A stretch of 64,000 bases of DNA from Rossellomorea sp. SC111 (lineage in GTDB: Bacteria > Bacillota > Bacilli > Bacillales > Bacillaceae_B): assembly GCF_024733565.1 (NCBI RefSeq), contig NZ_JANIOC010000009.1, positions 62,001-126,000 of the forward strand. The letters are read 5' to 3'. Position numbers and translations under genes: made by a program. Positions 8,139-17,087 of this stretch are shown piece after piece. Below the pieces are notes generated by a model that worked only from the letters and a program-made list of their open reading frames with translations, was not told where the DNA came from and made no database searches. Within the stretch, counting starts at the first letter, position 1; each line of letters starts with the position of its first letter.

Positions 8139-9042
8139 AGAGCATCACTCCTTTCGGCAGAAATGATTGAATCAAGAAAAAGACGATCGACAAAGGGAGT
8201 GTGAGTAAGATCAAGCCGGCCGATATGATTTCGTAGCTCGGATGATTCGTCATGAATTGTAAAATGCCGTAGATGTTATACATGTATTCGAGGATGATCA
8301 TATTGGATAGAAGCAGTAGATACATATATTTCAAGTTATAAAAAAATGAATAAAGCACGTTCGGGAAAACATGTCGGATCAAGATGTACAACTTCCCCAT
8401 CCCCTTTGCCACCCCAAGCTCGACATAGGGTTTCCCGAGTTCATTCTCATACATCAAGATCGTATTTTTATAGATATAAATCATGGGAATCAATGATAGC
8501 GTGAGTATCGGCAGAAAATAGATCTTTTGTCCGGATAGTGAATAGGGCTCTGTCACAAGTAGATTCGTATGTTTAAATACCCAAATGGCCCCCAGCTGCA
8601 AGGAGAAAATCACGAATACATCGGGCAGCGCCTCTAGAACCGTAAGGATGGTTTTCACTGTTTCCTGCATCTTTTGGGGTAAATAAAACGTTGCCGTCGT
8701 AAAAATAACAGCGAATACTAACGCAATGAAGAGTGAAACAAAAAGGGGAATAAGTGAATAGGCATAGGATTCCAGTATATATGGAAAAATCGTTCTCTCG
8801 ACGTTGGTCCCCTGTGCAACATAGCTGATCTCCTTAAAATGAACCAGCTCATTAAACGTCTTCTTTAATTCAATGAAGTAGTTTCCAGGGAAAAAACCTA
8901 ATTCTTTTGTTTCCATATCAAAAGGTTGATCAGCCGGTGGCGGAATGTCTTTAAACATAAGCGCTGGAATATGGCAAATCCAGATGACGCTCAACGTAAT
9001 GGCTACTAAAACAATCAAAAAACGAGTCAATTTACGCCCCAT
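8119..9042 (-). CDS. Opp/Dpp-type ABC transporter permease (B-type subunit)
   Basis: A 307-residue permease with about six membrane helices and the EAA-loop pattern ELGVAKGMGKLYILIRHVFP around residues 207-226. This resembles OppB/DppB. It should form a heterodimer with the product of the overlapping downstream gene. The large extracytoplasmic segment after helix 1 fits the B subunit. The ATP-binding and solute-binding partners must be encoded elsewhere, or the pair has adopted another role (inference). Confidence 0.8.
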   Translation of the reverse strand: MGRKLTRFLIVLVAITLSVIWICHIPALMFKDIPPPADQPFDMETKELGFFPGNYFIELKKTFNELVHFKEISYVAQGTNVERTIFPYILESYAYSLIPLFVSLFIALVFAVIFTTATFYLPQKMQETVKTILTVLEALPDVFVIFSLQLGAIWVFKHTNLLVTEPYSLSGQKIYFLPILTLSLIPMIYIYKNTILMYENELGKPYVELGVAKGMGKLYILIRHVFPNVLYSFFYNLKYMYLLLLSNMIILEYMYNIYGILQFMTNHPSYEIISAGLILLTLPLSIVFFLIQSFLPKGVMLYDQKAM

Positions 9043-9197
9043 TCAATCCCCCCTGACCATAATGGAAAACAAATCCAATTTATTATTATGTTAATACAAA
9101 GTTTAGAGTGATGACAACCTATTTCCGAAAAATCAAAGAAGGGAAATCACCTTAGTGTCTTGAAATAGTTAAAGATGCGATCAAAGGAGATGAGAAA

Positions 9198-9623
9198 ATG
9201 AACGTTCAGGACGTACTCGAACAATACAAGGATGCGATTCACAAAAGAGATATTGAAAGCTTCCTCTCCATTTATGATCCCGCCGTCCATATCTATGACT
9301 GCTGGGGGAAATGGGAGTGTATCGGACTTGCTTCATGGCAAGAGAATGTGACGGAGTGGTTCATCGGATTAAAGGATGATGGAGAAGTACTGAAAGTCGA
9401 CTTTCAAGATGTGGTGATTGAGGAAAATGCCAATCTTGCATTTGCCCACTGTGCCGTGACATTCGCAGCCCACAAAGAATCATCTGTGGAGAAACTTCGC
9501 CAGATGACGAACCGCTTTACATTCTGCTTGGAAAAAGTAAAGGACACGTGGCTGATCATTCACGAACATTCTTCATTACCGATCAATATGGAGGATGGGA
9601 AAGGGATGTTTGGGTTGAGATAG
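9198..9623 (+). CDS. SnoaL/NTF2-like (DUF4440-type) protein
   Basis: A 141-residue single-domain protein with the typical NTF2-like opening VLEQYKDAIHKRDIESFLSIYDP and a conserved tryptophan/aromatic pocket. Such folds act as small-molecule binders, isomerases or hydrolases; the role here is unknown. AAAGGAG precedes the ATG. It is followed after 26 bases by a GNAT gene on the same strand and is likely co-transcribed with it. Confidence 0.75.
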   Translation: MNVQDVLEQYKDAIHKRDIESFLSIYDPAVHIYDCWGKWECIGLASWQENVTEWFIGLKDDGEVLKVDFQDVVIEENANLAFAHCAVTFAAHKESSVEKLRQMTNRFTFCLEKVKDTWLIIHEHSSLPINMEDGKGMFGLR

Positions 9624-9649
9624 GAGGACGATCAGATTTGGAGGATACT

Positions 9650-10213
9650 ATGCACATTCAACAAATTGACCGTTCAAAACTTCCCCAGTACGCAACTGTT
9701 TCCATTGCGTACCAAGTGACTACTGAGCTACACGTATGTCCCATCCACAACGGGTTTGGAGGGCTTCGGCTGGTTGAAAAACCATGCAGATCATATGTGA
9801 AGGACTATGATCTCTTACCGGATTGTCATCCACTCTGTTGGACAAAGCAGTTTGACTTAGACGAATGGGGATTGTTCCTGGCTATTGAAAACGGCAAGTA
9901 CATTGGGGCTGCTGCGGTGGCTCCAGAAATGGAAGGCGCCGCGACCTTATGGGACTTGCGCGTGCAGCCAGATGCCAGGGGCAAAGGCATTGGTGGTAAA
10001 TTGCTTGAAGCGGTCTTACATTGGTCAAAAGAACGAGACTACCAAACACTGATGGTGGAAACCCAAAATGTGAATACTCCTGCTTGTACATTTTACTCCG
10101 GCAAGGGCTTTATTTTAGAGACGATTGATCAACATGGATACCGTGATTCGTTGGTAGAGAATGAAGTGAAATTAATATGGTCGATGGATCTAAAGCTCAT
10201 AGAGGTCAGCTAA
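9650..10213 (+). CDS. GNAT family N-acetyltransferase
   Basis: A 187-residue acetyltransferase. Motif A is LRVQPDARGKGIGGKLLEA (about residues 103-121) and NVNTPACTFYSGKGF forms motif B. An earlier frame start at 9548 overlaps the SnoaL gene and is unlikely. ATG 9650 has GGAGG 5 bases upstream; a TTG at 9638 with AGGAGG at 9622 is the alternative. Together with the SnoaL gene it forms a two-gene unit. The substrate is unknown. Confidence 0.83.
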   Translation: MHIQQIDRSKLPQYATVSIAYQVTTELHVCPIHNGFGGLRLVEKPCRSYVKDYDLLPDCHPLCWTKQFDLDEWGLFLAIENGKYIGAAAVAPEMEGAATLWDLRVQPDARGKGIGGKLLEAVLHWSKERDYQTLMVETQNVNTPACTFYSGKGFILETIDQHGYRDSLVENEVKLIWSMDLKLIEVS

Positions 10214-10275
10214 GTGAAAGTTCTATACCATAAGGGTCTTTTATGAGTGTTCACTTCCATACTGCAGTCGAATCC

Positions 10276-10443
10276 TCATATTTCAATTCCACACTTCCTC
10301 AAAACGAATGCCGACGAAAAATAAACTGCCGGCAGCGCTATTAACCAGTAAAATATATTTTTTGGCATGATCATATTAAAATAGTAAAAAAATAAAGTGA
10401 TCCAACCAAACATCAATACTATCCCGAGTACTTTTTTCATCAT
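10276..10443 (-). CDS. 55-residue two-helix membrane protein
   Basis: A short frame starting ATGATG behind AAGGAG. It encodes 55 residues: a lysine pair, a hydrophobic helix (about 5-23), a short turn (NMIMPKN), a second hydrophobic helix (30-47) and a basic end. Codon choice and the ribosome site look genuine. No family is recognised. It lies between a plus-strand GNAT gene and another small membrane protein gene on its own strand. Confidence 0.5.
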   Translation of the reverse strand: MMKKVLGIVLMFGWITLFFYYFNMIMPKNIFYWLIALPAVYFSSAFVLRKCGIEI

Positions 10444-10527
10444 TTATGTGAAAACTCCTTCGTTAAAACCTCTTCACCAGCTCCGTATCGGCAAACTGGA
10501 ATCCGTTTCATGATCCGTTCCACTCTC

Positions 10528-10764
10528 CTACTTTTCCTCTGAAACATCGGGATACTGCTCATTAAATTCCCGTATCGATAACTTTCTTATAATCATTAAT
10601 AGAATAATAGAAATTAAGAAACACAAAGGCGCCCCTATATCACTGAACTGAAATTGTCCATCGCCCCAACTGTCAAAGCCTATTATAAATCCATTCGCCA
10701 ATATGAAAGTGAAAATTAGATTTAACCCGATCACTTTCCACGAGTATTTAAAGATACTTTGCAT
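10528..10764 (-). CDS. small two-helix membrane protein
   Basis: About 78 residues with two hydrophobic helices (roughly 9-27 and 40-58) and a charged tail (EFNEQYPDVSEEK). The start is uncertain. The frame can begin at 10791, but a GGGAGG ribosome-site-like run lies just inside it and the next ATG at 10764 is 16 bases away. An ATT codon sits at ideal spacing. The family is not recognised. It follows the 200-residue protein gene with little gap on the same strand. Confidence 0.55.
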   Translation of the reverse strand: MQSIFKYSWKVIGLNLIFTFILANGFIIGFDSWGDGQFQFSDIGAPLCFLISIILLMIIRKLSIREFNEQYPDVSEEK

Positions 10765-10799
10765 CCACCAAATAGTAAAACCTCCCTGCATTCGTCTTC

Positions 10800-11402
10800 T
10801 TAAAGATTGAACGTTACTTCAAGTCCCGTCGGCTTCTTTTTAAAAGGAGTCCCATATTCTTTGAATGTTAAGGTCATCCCGGATAGGTCTTCAGGTAACC
10901 TGGGAGTGACAATAAAGTCAAAACTCGTATGTTCCTGGGATCCGCCTCCACCCGTTACCCGGCAATCATATCTGTCCCCTATCTCCAAGTGCCAGAAGCT
11001 GTTTCGGTGAAACCTTTCCCGCTCCTGACTTTCATCATACTCCCTATCGATGTTCAGGTGGACCACACTGGCATTCGCGTATTGTTTCATAAACGGGACG
11101 GTATACAGACAATCATCCTGTTCAGCCGATTGGAGGATCTTTATGTATGTTTGAAAATCCTCAGGTTCAATTTGTGGCTTGAAAGCCTCGTCATTCTCCA
11201 ACACACCAAAGATAGATCTTAAAAGGTCCTCATACAGATCATACTTTTCGGCCCATTTTGCAATTTCTTCGAGTTTTGGATAACCAGGATTGTTATGGGA
11301 TACTTGTTTTCTTTGTTGTAGCAATGAGCATAGTTTCTCATCGATTGGTAACAGTTTTTCATCATAATATTCCGTTGGTCGTTCGAACGGCATCCGTCTC
11401 AT
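10800..11402 (-). CDS. hypothetical protein, soluble, about 200 residues
   Basis: I prefer ATG 11402, because GGAGG 8 bases upstream lies inside the longer frame from 11417. The amino-terminal third is helical with a chorismate-mutase-like phrase (LLPIDEKLCSLLQQRKQVS). The carboxy-terminal part is beta-rich (VVHLNIDREYD, YDCRVTGGGGSQEHTSFDF, MTLTFKEYG). No signal peptide, helix span or catalytic motif is visible. It is one of three same-strand genes (11421, 10800, 10528) with very short gaps. Confidence 0.65.
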   Translation of the reverse strand: MRRMPFERPTEYYDEKLLPIDEKLCSLLQQRKQVSHNNPGYPKLEEIAKWAEKYDLYEDLLRSIFGVLENDEAFKPQIEPEDFQTYIKILQSAEQDDCLYTVPFMKQYANASVVHLNIDREYDESQERERFHRNSFWHLEIGDRYDCRVTGGGGSQEHTSFDFIVTPRLPEDLSGMTLTFKEYGTPFKKKPTGLEVTFNL

Positions 11403-11420
11403 TTGATCAACCTCCATCGT

Positions 11421-11708
11421 TTAGAATAATGGTTCGTCATTATCGGTTACGGTCACGAACCATGGCAACACTAGTATATACCCCATGACCCACACCATGA
11501 ACAGAGCCATGTAGCCAAGCATGAACGCAAGCACAAATAACGCGGGTATCAGCATGGTCATACCAAACAGGATCTTCTTGGAACGGGATGTGAAATATAA
11601 ATTATGACAGCATGATGGGCATTCAAAATCAGGTCTTTTGATAATCATTAATCTCTTGAAAATAAAAAACCAAGACAAGTTCGCTTTACAATGGATACAG
11701 CGTGCCAT
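11421..11708 (-). CDS. cxxc_20_cxxc-type small membrane protein
   Basis: A 95-residue protein. CIHC (Cys4, Cys7) and CPSC (Cys30, Cys33) are about 22 residues apart and form a likely zinc knuckle, followed by two hydrophobic helices (about 48-68 and 69-88). This matches the small cxxc_20_cxxc family of Firmicutes, whose function is unknown. A GGGGG ribosome site supports the start. It heads a three-gene run with the genes at 10800 and 10528. Confidence 0.72.
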   Translation of the reverse strand: MARCIHCKANLSWFFIFKRLMIIKRPDFECPSCCHNLYFTSRSKKILFGMTMLIPALFVLAFMLGYMALFMVWVMGYILVLPWFVTVTDNDEPLF

Positions 11709-11772
11709 CTGTCAGCCCCCTACTCACCTAATAACTCTGTATCTCCTTACAAAAACAGTTACAAACGGAATC

Positions 11773-12417
11773 CTATAAAATATTCTCCTCTATCAATACT
11801 TCTAATAAATTTGTCTCTGCTCTATTTAAATGTACACCCTTTATTCCGACTTGTTCAGCTCCTTGAACATTCTTTATGATGTCATCTATAAAAATACTTT
11901 CATTCACAGTTGCTCCCAGTTTATTTAATGCAGTATGATAGATGGTTTCGTCTGGTTTTTCCGCATTCACAAAAGCAGATAAAATAATTCCATCAAAATA
12001 TTTTCTTATGTTTAACTTGTCAAAAATCCAATCCATACTTGGCATAGCATTTGAGATGACTCCTAATCTATAGTTCTTACTTAGTAAATCTAAGACTTCT
12101 TTCACTTCTGGAAATAGCTCACACTGAGCAGCATAATGAGCGAAAAATAATAATTCATTGGTAAGTTCATCTTCTCCAAGTTCTTCAGCAATAGCCCCAT
12201 AAAAACGTTTGTAGTATTGCTCTTCTTCCTCCCAATTGGTGATAAACGATAACTTCTGCTCTTTTGCTTTTCTGATCGCCTTATTTATTGCTTCTATTTG
12301 ATATCCTCTTGCCGTCAGCAAGTTCCTTATCCGGTCATCTCCCTTTTGAAATGTATCAAAAAGGACACCACCAGCGTCAAAGAAGATAAATTTGATACTG
12401 CTATTGCTTTTCTCCAA
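11773..12417 (-). CDS. HAD-superfamily hydrolase
   Basis: A 214-residue HAD-IA-type phosphatase. Motif I is FFDAGGVLF with nucleophile Asp14, motif II is GVISNAMPS, and motif III/IV is FIDDIIKNVQGA near residues 178-189. The cap is helical. The substrate is unknown. The gene and the kinase upstream are visibly more A+T-rich than their neighbours (many AAT, ATT and TTA codons), which may mean later acquisition. There is a 30-base gap to the kinase gene. Confidence 0.85.
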   Translation of the reverse strand: MEKSNSSIKFIFFDAGGVLFDTFQKGDDRIRNLLTARGYQIEAINKAIRKAKEQKLSFITNWEEEEQYYKRFYGAIAEELGEDELTNELLFFAHYAAQCELFPEVKEVLDLLSKNYRLGVISNAMPSMDWIFDKLNIRKYFDGIILSAFVNAEKPDETIYHTALNKLGATVNESIFIDDIIKNVQGAEQVGIKGVHLNRAETNLLEVLIEENIL

Positions 12418-12447
12418 CTTCTGAGCCTCTTTTCTCTGGCAGCTTTT

Positions 12448-12984
12448 CTATGTTTTTATATTCGCAATAATATTATTTACAATCACGGATTTAGGAAGAG
12501 TCCCATCAACGATCAAATCAGAACTTGGCTTTACTGAATTCAACATACTAATGTAGCCCGATTTCCCTCGTAGCATGTAGTTTTCCAAATCCACAAGAAT
12601 CTCTTTGGAAGAACGATTTTGAAAATCCCTTATTATTCTACGGGCCAAGGCAATATCCAAAGGAGTCTCAATAAACACTGCATAATCAATGAATTCCCTG
12701 GTTTCGTTATGTAAATAGGCAAATGGAAAATCTAGTATGATGTAGTCCAGAGGTTCATCCAGTAACTTTTTAATATCTCGAATCAACGGTGTTAAATCCC
12801 ACTCATCAGGAGTACAACCATTCTCAATCCACTCTATCATGTCATCTGGACCCTCAAAGTCATACGCATCAAAAGAAAGAACTTCACTTTGATCCAACTT
12901 TGTTTTCAAACCAGTTGCTATTGTCGTTTTCCCGCCTCCTGAAACTGCTGCTACAGCAATCACGATTGGTGTTTTTTTATTCAT
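12448..12984 (-). CDS. P-loop small-molecule kinase (uridine/AAA kinase-like)
   Basis: A 178-residue nucleotide-binding protein with Walker A VSGGGKTT (residues 14-21). An early acidic motif (SFDAYDF) and a mid-protein YIILDFPFAYLHNE segment resemble the substrate-binding Asp of uridine kinase-like enzymes, and ALARRIIRDF resembles the lid. The substrate is unknown. It precedes the HAD phosphatase gene by 30 bases, so kinase and phosphatase may act on related compounds (inference). Confidence 0.75.
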   Translation of the reverse strand: MNKKTPIVIAVAAVSGGGKTTIATGLKTKLDQSEVLSFDAYDFEGPDDMIEWIENGCTPDEWDLTPLIRDIKKLLDEPLDYIILDFPFAYLHNETREFIDYAVFIETPLDIALARRIIRDFQNRSSKEILVDLENYMLRGKSGYISMLNSVKPSSDLIVDGTLPKSVIVNNIIANIKT

Positions 12985-13008
12985 ATACTCTCCCGTCTTT
13001 GATAGAAA

Positions 13009-13626
13009 TCAATCATACACCGCTTCCTTCCCACCATCCCTCAAAAACTCAAACATCATCTTAATCTGTGATTCTGTATTTCTTCCAACGGAAAGCTCCG
13101 GCAAATCGTCTTCTTCAAAAAATCCGATCCCCTTCGTTTCGACGCCACTTCTGGATTCTCCACCGGTCATCCTGCATTGGATGAAGATTTTGTAGTAATG
13201 GTGTGACTGCGGGGGATGGGGATGTTTGTTCAAGTCGAGCAATGCAAGTAATTTCACAGGGGTGACATCATAGCCAGATTCTTCCTTAATTTCATTCACA
13301 ACGTTTTCACTAGGAGACAGGCCGATGTCACAGAACCCGCCAGGTAACGACCATTTGTCATCGATTTTTTCTTTGACCATCAGTATTTTATCGTCTTTGA
13401 AGACGACACCCCTCACGTCGACTTTCGGAGTCTGATAGCCTGATTCGTTCGCGAATAAATCCTTTATCTTCGTCATCTCCAAGCCGGTATATTCCTGCAT
13501 GATTTCCGTACTGATCGCCCTTAATTCCTCATATCTTTCCTTATCGTAAACGTTCTTGGAAAAGGCCAGACCTGATTGAGATAATGCCTGTATCCGCCTC
13601 GCCCATTCCAGCCATTTATCGCTCAT
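13009..13626 (-). CDS. Nudix hydrolase with amino-terminal NUDIX_N-like helical domain
   Basis: A 205-residue protein. A ~60-residue helical amino-terminal domain precedes the Nudix fold, as in YjhB-type hydrolases. The Nudix box at 97-119 keeps the catalytic NEIKEESG core. The first canonical Glu position is Leu103 and the Arg position is Asn111, a variation I believe this subfamily tolerates. It overlaps the GNAT gene by ATGA and ends a three-gene coupled operon (hydrolase, GNAT, Nudix). Confidence 0.83.
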   Translation of the reverse strand: MSDKWLEWARRIQALSQSGLAFSKNVYDKERYEELRAISTEIMQEYTGLEMTKIKDLFANESGYQTPKVDVRGVVFKDDKILMVKEKIDDKWSLPGGFCDIGLSPSENVVNEIKEESGYDVTPVKLLALLDLNKHPHPPQSHHYYKIFIQCRMTGGESRSGVETKGIGFFEEDDLPELSVGRNTESQIKMMFEFLRDGGKEAVYD

Positions 13627-14225
13627 CGCTTTGCACTCCTTTCGTATTCCGATTTGTTCAATCGATAATGAAGATACGGTTCTCCATCAATCTTCATCTG
13701 TCCTTGATAAGTAAACCCACACTTCTCTATGACTTTTATAGATGAATCATTGTCTATGAGGGCTACGGCGTTCAGGAGGTCAACGTTGGTCTGAGTGAAC
13801 AAATATTCAATCAACCCAATAGATGCCTTGGTTGCATAGCCGTTTCCCTGGTGTTCAATTGAAATGGCATACATGATTTCCCGATTCGGTGCAGGCAGCT
13901 CTTCCTTTATCCCTGTACAGCACCACCCGATCAACTCCTTTGTATCCTTTCGAAATACCCCCATTTTCAAAACATGATCCCCTACATTCCCTGTATTGGC
14001 AGCCGCTTCAAGAAAGGATTTATTTGCCGGAATTTCATAATGGGTCAACCACTCGCCCCTTTGCTCTACTGTTGATTTCCAGTCAGGCAGGTAGTGGGCT
14101 ATTTCGGGTTGGTTGGAGATTCTGTGTATATGATTGGCATCTTCAATGGAGAATTCCTGGAGGTAAATGTCTCCACAGTCTATTTGGAATAGTCCTTCTG
14201 GGGTTTTTTGTTCCATCGTTCTCAT
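13623..14225 (-). CDS. GNAT family N-acetyltransferase (RimJ/RimL-like)
   Basis: A 200-residue acetyltransferase. MYAISIEHQGNGYATKA forms motif A and ALIDNDSSIKVIEKCGF motif B, the usual RimJ/RimL layout. The longer frame from 14264 runs deep into the upstream gene. ATG 14225 forms an ATGA overlap with the alpha/beta hydrolase stop, and ATG 14216 is a second candidate. Both ends are translationally coupled to neighbours. The substrate is unknown. Confidence 0.83.
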   Translation of the reverse strand: MRTMEQKTPEGLFQIDCGDIYLQEFSIEDANHIHRISNQPEIAHYLPDWKSTVEQRGEWLTHYEIPANKSFLEAAANTGNVGDHVLKMGVFRKDTKELIGWCCTGIKEELPAPNREIMYAISIEHQGNGYATKASIGLIEYLFTQTNVDLLNAVALIDNDSSIKVIEKCGFTYQGQMKIDGEPYLHYRLNKSEYERSAKR

Positions 14226-14953
14226 CCTTTTTTCCATTCCCATTTTGTCCATATATTCAACCAACCTATCAAATCCCCGATCATGTCCGATGTAATCTGA
14301 TGATTCACACCCTCATACACACGGAAATCTACATGTCTTCTATTCTCTTTCAAATAACGGTCATAATCCATTTGTCCCTCAATCGGCATGATTTCATCAC
14401 AGTCGCCGTGCATGAGAAGAACCGGAGAAAGACCGGCCTTTCTTTCGACAGGATCGTAATCCATTAAACGTTTTTTCAACCGATCAGGTATGTCATCACG
14501 ACCGTCTCTTTCCCTAAAAAGCTTTTCTGACAAAACAAATGAGCCAGACCCGTTCATGTTCACCAATCCACTCAGCTTTGGCTCCCGGGCGAAAATCCCA
14601 TTGGCGATACACCCGCCCATGGAACTGCCGACAAGGAATACTTTCTCCTTATCTATTCCTAATGCCTTCACAAATTCATGAAATTCATCAATCGTCGTCA
14701 TGATCGTTTCCCAGAAATAAGACTGCACGGTTTTTGACTCAAAATGGTCTGCCAGCGTCTGTCGTGTATCGTGATAGATGATTTCTGGAACGACTACGTT
14801 AAATCCTTCTCCCGCAAGTTCTTCCGCCAGGTCCCTGTATCCGAGAGCACTGCCTCCCCAGCCGTGGTAGATGATAATGACTTTATTTGAATCGTTTTGT
14901 TTATCCGGTTTAATAGAATAATAGTTGAATGGATTGATGCTGTGTTTTTGCAT
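14222..14953 (-). CDS. alpha/beta hydrolase
   Basis: A 243-residue serine hydrolase. The nucleophile elbow is GSSMGG with Ser111, the oxyanion region YHGWGGS is at residues 29-35, and the acid and base are likely the Asp in MHGDCDEIMP and the His in GVNHQIT. It is cytosolic, with no signal peptide. An AGGAG site precedes ATG 14953. It is the first gene of the coupled set that continues with GNAT and Nudix genes. The substrate is unknown; an esterase or acyl-peptidase role is possible. Confidence 0.85.
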   Translation of the reverse strand: MQKHSINPFNYYSIKPDKQNDSNKVIIIYHGWGGSALGYRDLAEELAGEGFNVVVPEIIYHDTRQTLADHFESKTVQSYFWETIMTTIDEFHEFVKALGIDKEKVFLVGSSMGGCIANGIFAREPKLSGLVNMNGSGSFVLSEKLFRERDGRDDIPDRLKKRLMDYDPVERKAGLSPVLLMHGDCDEIMPIEGQMDYDRYLKENRRHVDFRVYEGVNHQITSDMIGDLIGWLNIWTKWEWKKG

Positions 14954-15027
14954 ATTGATGCTCCTATAAAACTTATTTAATTATCGAAAAAGGATGAGCA
15001 CACGGGTGCCCCTAAAATAATCATGTG

Positions 15028-16158
15028 CTAAGCATCCATAAAAACATCCATGATCTTATCACAAATATCATGATGGGCAGTCCCATCAAAATTGAGAAGG
15101 ACCACTATCCCCAGGTTGAGTTCAGGCACCATCGTCATGAGGGATCTTACTGCCATTTGGCCGCCTCCATGTTCAACAACATTGAAGCCTTTATAGTTGT
15201 CTGTAAACCATGCTAGTCCGTAACTTCTTACTTCACTTCCAAACCGCCATTCTTCGCTCACAAGGTGAATCGGGTTTTGCATGTCTTTCATTAGATCAGT
15301 CCGTAAGACAGTCGGGTGTCCGGTCAGATGAAAGGCTAAATACTTGCCTAAATCATTGGCTGTTGAGTACAGATAGCCGATTGGTGCAGAAAGTGAATTC
15401 TTTGGAAAAGGGGTTTCCGTTTGGTCCTTACCCATATAATATTTTGCACTGTTAGGGTCATCTTCAACAGTATTTGAGTCACTTGTGGTGCGATTCATAT
15501 TCAGAGGGGAAAGTATTTCTTCTTCGAGATGGGTTTCCCACTTTACTCCTGTCACCTTTTCGAACAAATCGGCCAGGATGACATACGCATCGGTGCAATA
15601 ATTCCATCCCTTCCCTACTGGATATTCCAACTCTACTTTTTGAAACCATTTCGTTACATCTTCTCTGTTGTTAACACTTTCAATCTCTTTTTCCGTTAGA
15701 TTGTAGTAGTCGAGTGCCTCCTGAAATTCAGTAGGAGTCTCTGAAAATATGTCTCTTACATTCGGAGCAGTCATATTGGCAATCCCCAAATCTGCCGGGA
15801 AGCCTGCGGTATGTGATAATAGATGGCGTATCGTGATCGCATCACTTTGCTCTTTATTCTTTGTTCTGAAATATGGCAGAAATTGAACAACCGTATCATC
15901 CAAAGATAGGAAGTTCTTTTCGACAAGCTGCATGATCGAAAGTGCCATGAAATTCTTTGAAATACTTTGAATGCTCATCAATGTATCTCCATCCATCTGT
16001 TTGTTTACAGGGTGAATACGTGAACTGCCAAACCCTCTGGAATAGATGATGTCAGAACCTTTCACGATGGCAACGCTCGCACCGACTCCTTGCTGGTCAT
16101 TCATTATTTGCTCGATATAATCCGTTATGTTTATTAATTTTTCAGTTGTTTGTTTCAT
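15028..16158 (-). CDS. beta-lactamase-family serine hydrolase (class C/AmpH fold)
   Basis: A 376-residue penicillin-binding-protein-like hydrolase. The SxxK motif is SISK at 65-68, the catalytic Tyr is Y187 in WNYCTDAY (the usual YxN reads YCT, so the Asn is replaced), and the third motif is HGGG near residue 335. No clear signal peptide is seen, so it is probably intracellular, with esterase or peptidase activity rather than antibiotic resistance (inference). AGAGGAG precedes the start. Confidence 0.83.
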   Translation of the reverse strand: MKQTTEKLINITDYIEQIMNDQQGVGASVAIVKGSDIIYSRGFGSSRIHPVNKQMDGDTLMSIQSISKNFMALSIMQLVEKNFLSLDDTVVQFLPYFRTKNKEQSDAITIRHLLSHTAGFPADLGIANMTAPNVRDIFSETPTEFQEALDYYNLTEKEIESVNNREDVTKWFQKVELEYPVGKGWNYCTDAYVILADLFEKVTGVKWETHLEEEILSPLNMNRTTSDSNTVEDDPNSAKYYMGKDQTETPFPKNSLSAPIGYLYSTANDLGKYLAFHLTGHPTVLRTDLMKDMQNPIHLVSEEWRFGSEVRSYGLAWFTDNYKGFNVVEHGGGQMAVRSLMTMVPELNLGIVVLLNFDGTAHHDICDKIMDVFMDA

Positions 16159-16214
16159 AGTAGTCTCCTCTTAAATCAGTCAATTCTTCTTTTACTTTGT
16201 AAATGAGGAAATGA

Positions 16215-17003
16215 TCAATCTTTCCTCCCAATCTTCACCGACAACCTCGACTCCTCTTTAAACACTCCTGATTCACTCATCTCAAGCATCTTCTCTCTCA
16301 CTTCACGTTCAAATAACGGTACATCCGACCCTAGGAAACGTTTCGAACCAAATGAAGTGGAGTAAAGGTTCCCTAGGAGCGACTCAATGGTCCAGGTGAT
16401 CTCGTATGTAGGTAGCGTGTGCACTTCAAGGTTGAACTTAGATTGAGAAATCATGTCTTCGTGAGGGATGACGGGATGGGTGTAGGTGGAGTTCCCGGCT
16501 TTCCGCTCGTTTCCATACCATTTTAGGGTCAGTTCATTAAACCTTTCTTGCCATGGTTGCAATGTCTTATGGGGCTCGTAGTTGTCTATGATCGCTACCC
16601 CTCCCCCCGGAGACACGATGTCAAATAATTCATCCAACACCTTTGCCCGATCCATCCAGTGAAAGGCTTTTGCGATTGTCACGAGATGATAGTGATGGGA
16701 ATGGTTGTATTCATCCAACGTGCCATTGAACCACTGAATCTCTCCTATCCTCATTTCACGGTGCAGCCGTTCCGCTTCTTCAATCATTTCCGTCTCCATA
16801 TCGATTCCGACGACTCTTTTGCACCAATCTGAAAATCGAATGGTCAGATGTCCTGTCCCGCAACCCAGATCCAGGAGGTTCTGTTCTCCGTCTAATGAGA
16901 ACTCTTCAACTAGGAATCTGATTAAAGTAGAAGGATAGATGGGTCTGTATTTTGAATAATAGGGTGCTGCTCCCTTAAATAATTCTGTGCCGTATGCATT
17001 CAT
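16215..17003 (-). CDS. class I SAM-dependent methyltransferase
   Basis: A 262-residue Rossmann-fold methyltransferase. The SAM-binding motif LLDLGCGTGHL is at residues 43-53, an acidic ribose-binding residue follows in GIDMETEMI, and post-motif phrases AKAFHWMD resemble the YcgJ/UbiE-type DUF-SAM methyltransferases. The substrate is unknown. GGAGG precedes ATG. Transcription is driven by a member of the shared promoter family at 17036-17064. Confidence 0.87.
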   Translation of the reverse strand: MNAYGTELFKGAAPYYSKYRPIYPSTLIRFLVEEFSLDGEQNLLDLGCGTGHLTIRFSDWCKRVVGIDMETEMIEEAERLHREMRIGEIQWFNGTLDEYNHSHHYHLVTIAKAFHWMDRAKVLDELFDIVSPGGGVAIIDNYEPHKTLQPWQERFNELTLKWYGNERKAGNSTYTHPVIPHEDMISQSKFNLEVHTLPTYEITWTIESLLGNLYSTSFGSKRFLGSDVPLFEREVREKMLEMSESGVFKEESRLSVKIGRKD

Positions 17004-17035
17004 TCTTGTAAACCTCCATCATAAGCTTCTTACCA

Positions 17036-17064
17036 ATTATTTCAAATCAGAAGGGTGAACTCAA
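17036..17064 (-). promoter_or_regulatory. sigma-A-like promoter, TTGAGT-N17-AATAAT family (copy 2)
   Basis: TTGAGT at 17059-17064 and AATAAT at 17036-17041, 17 bases apart on the minus strand, followed by TGGTA. It lies 33 bases upstream of the methyltransferase start. Confidence 0.65.
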
Positions 17065-17087
17065 TCATTTTTCATAAAAAGGTAAGC

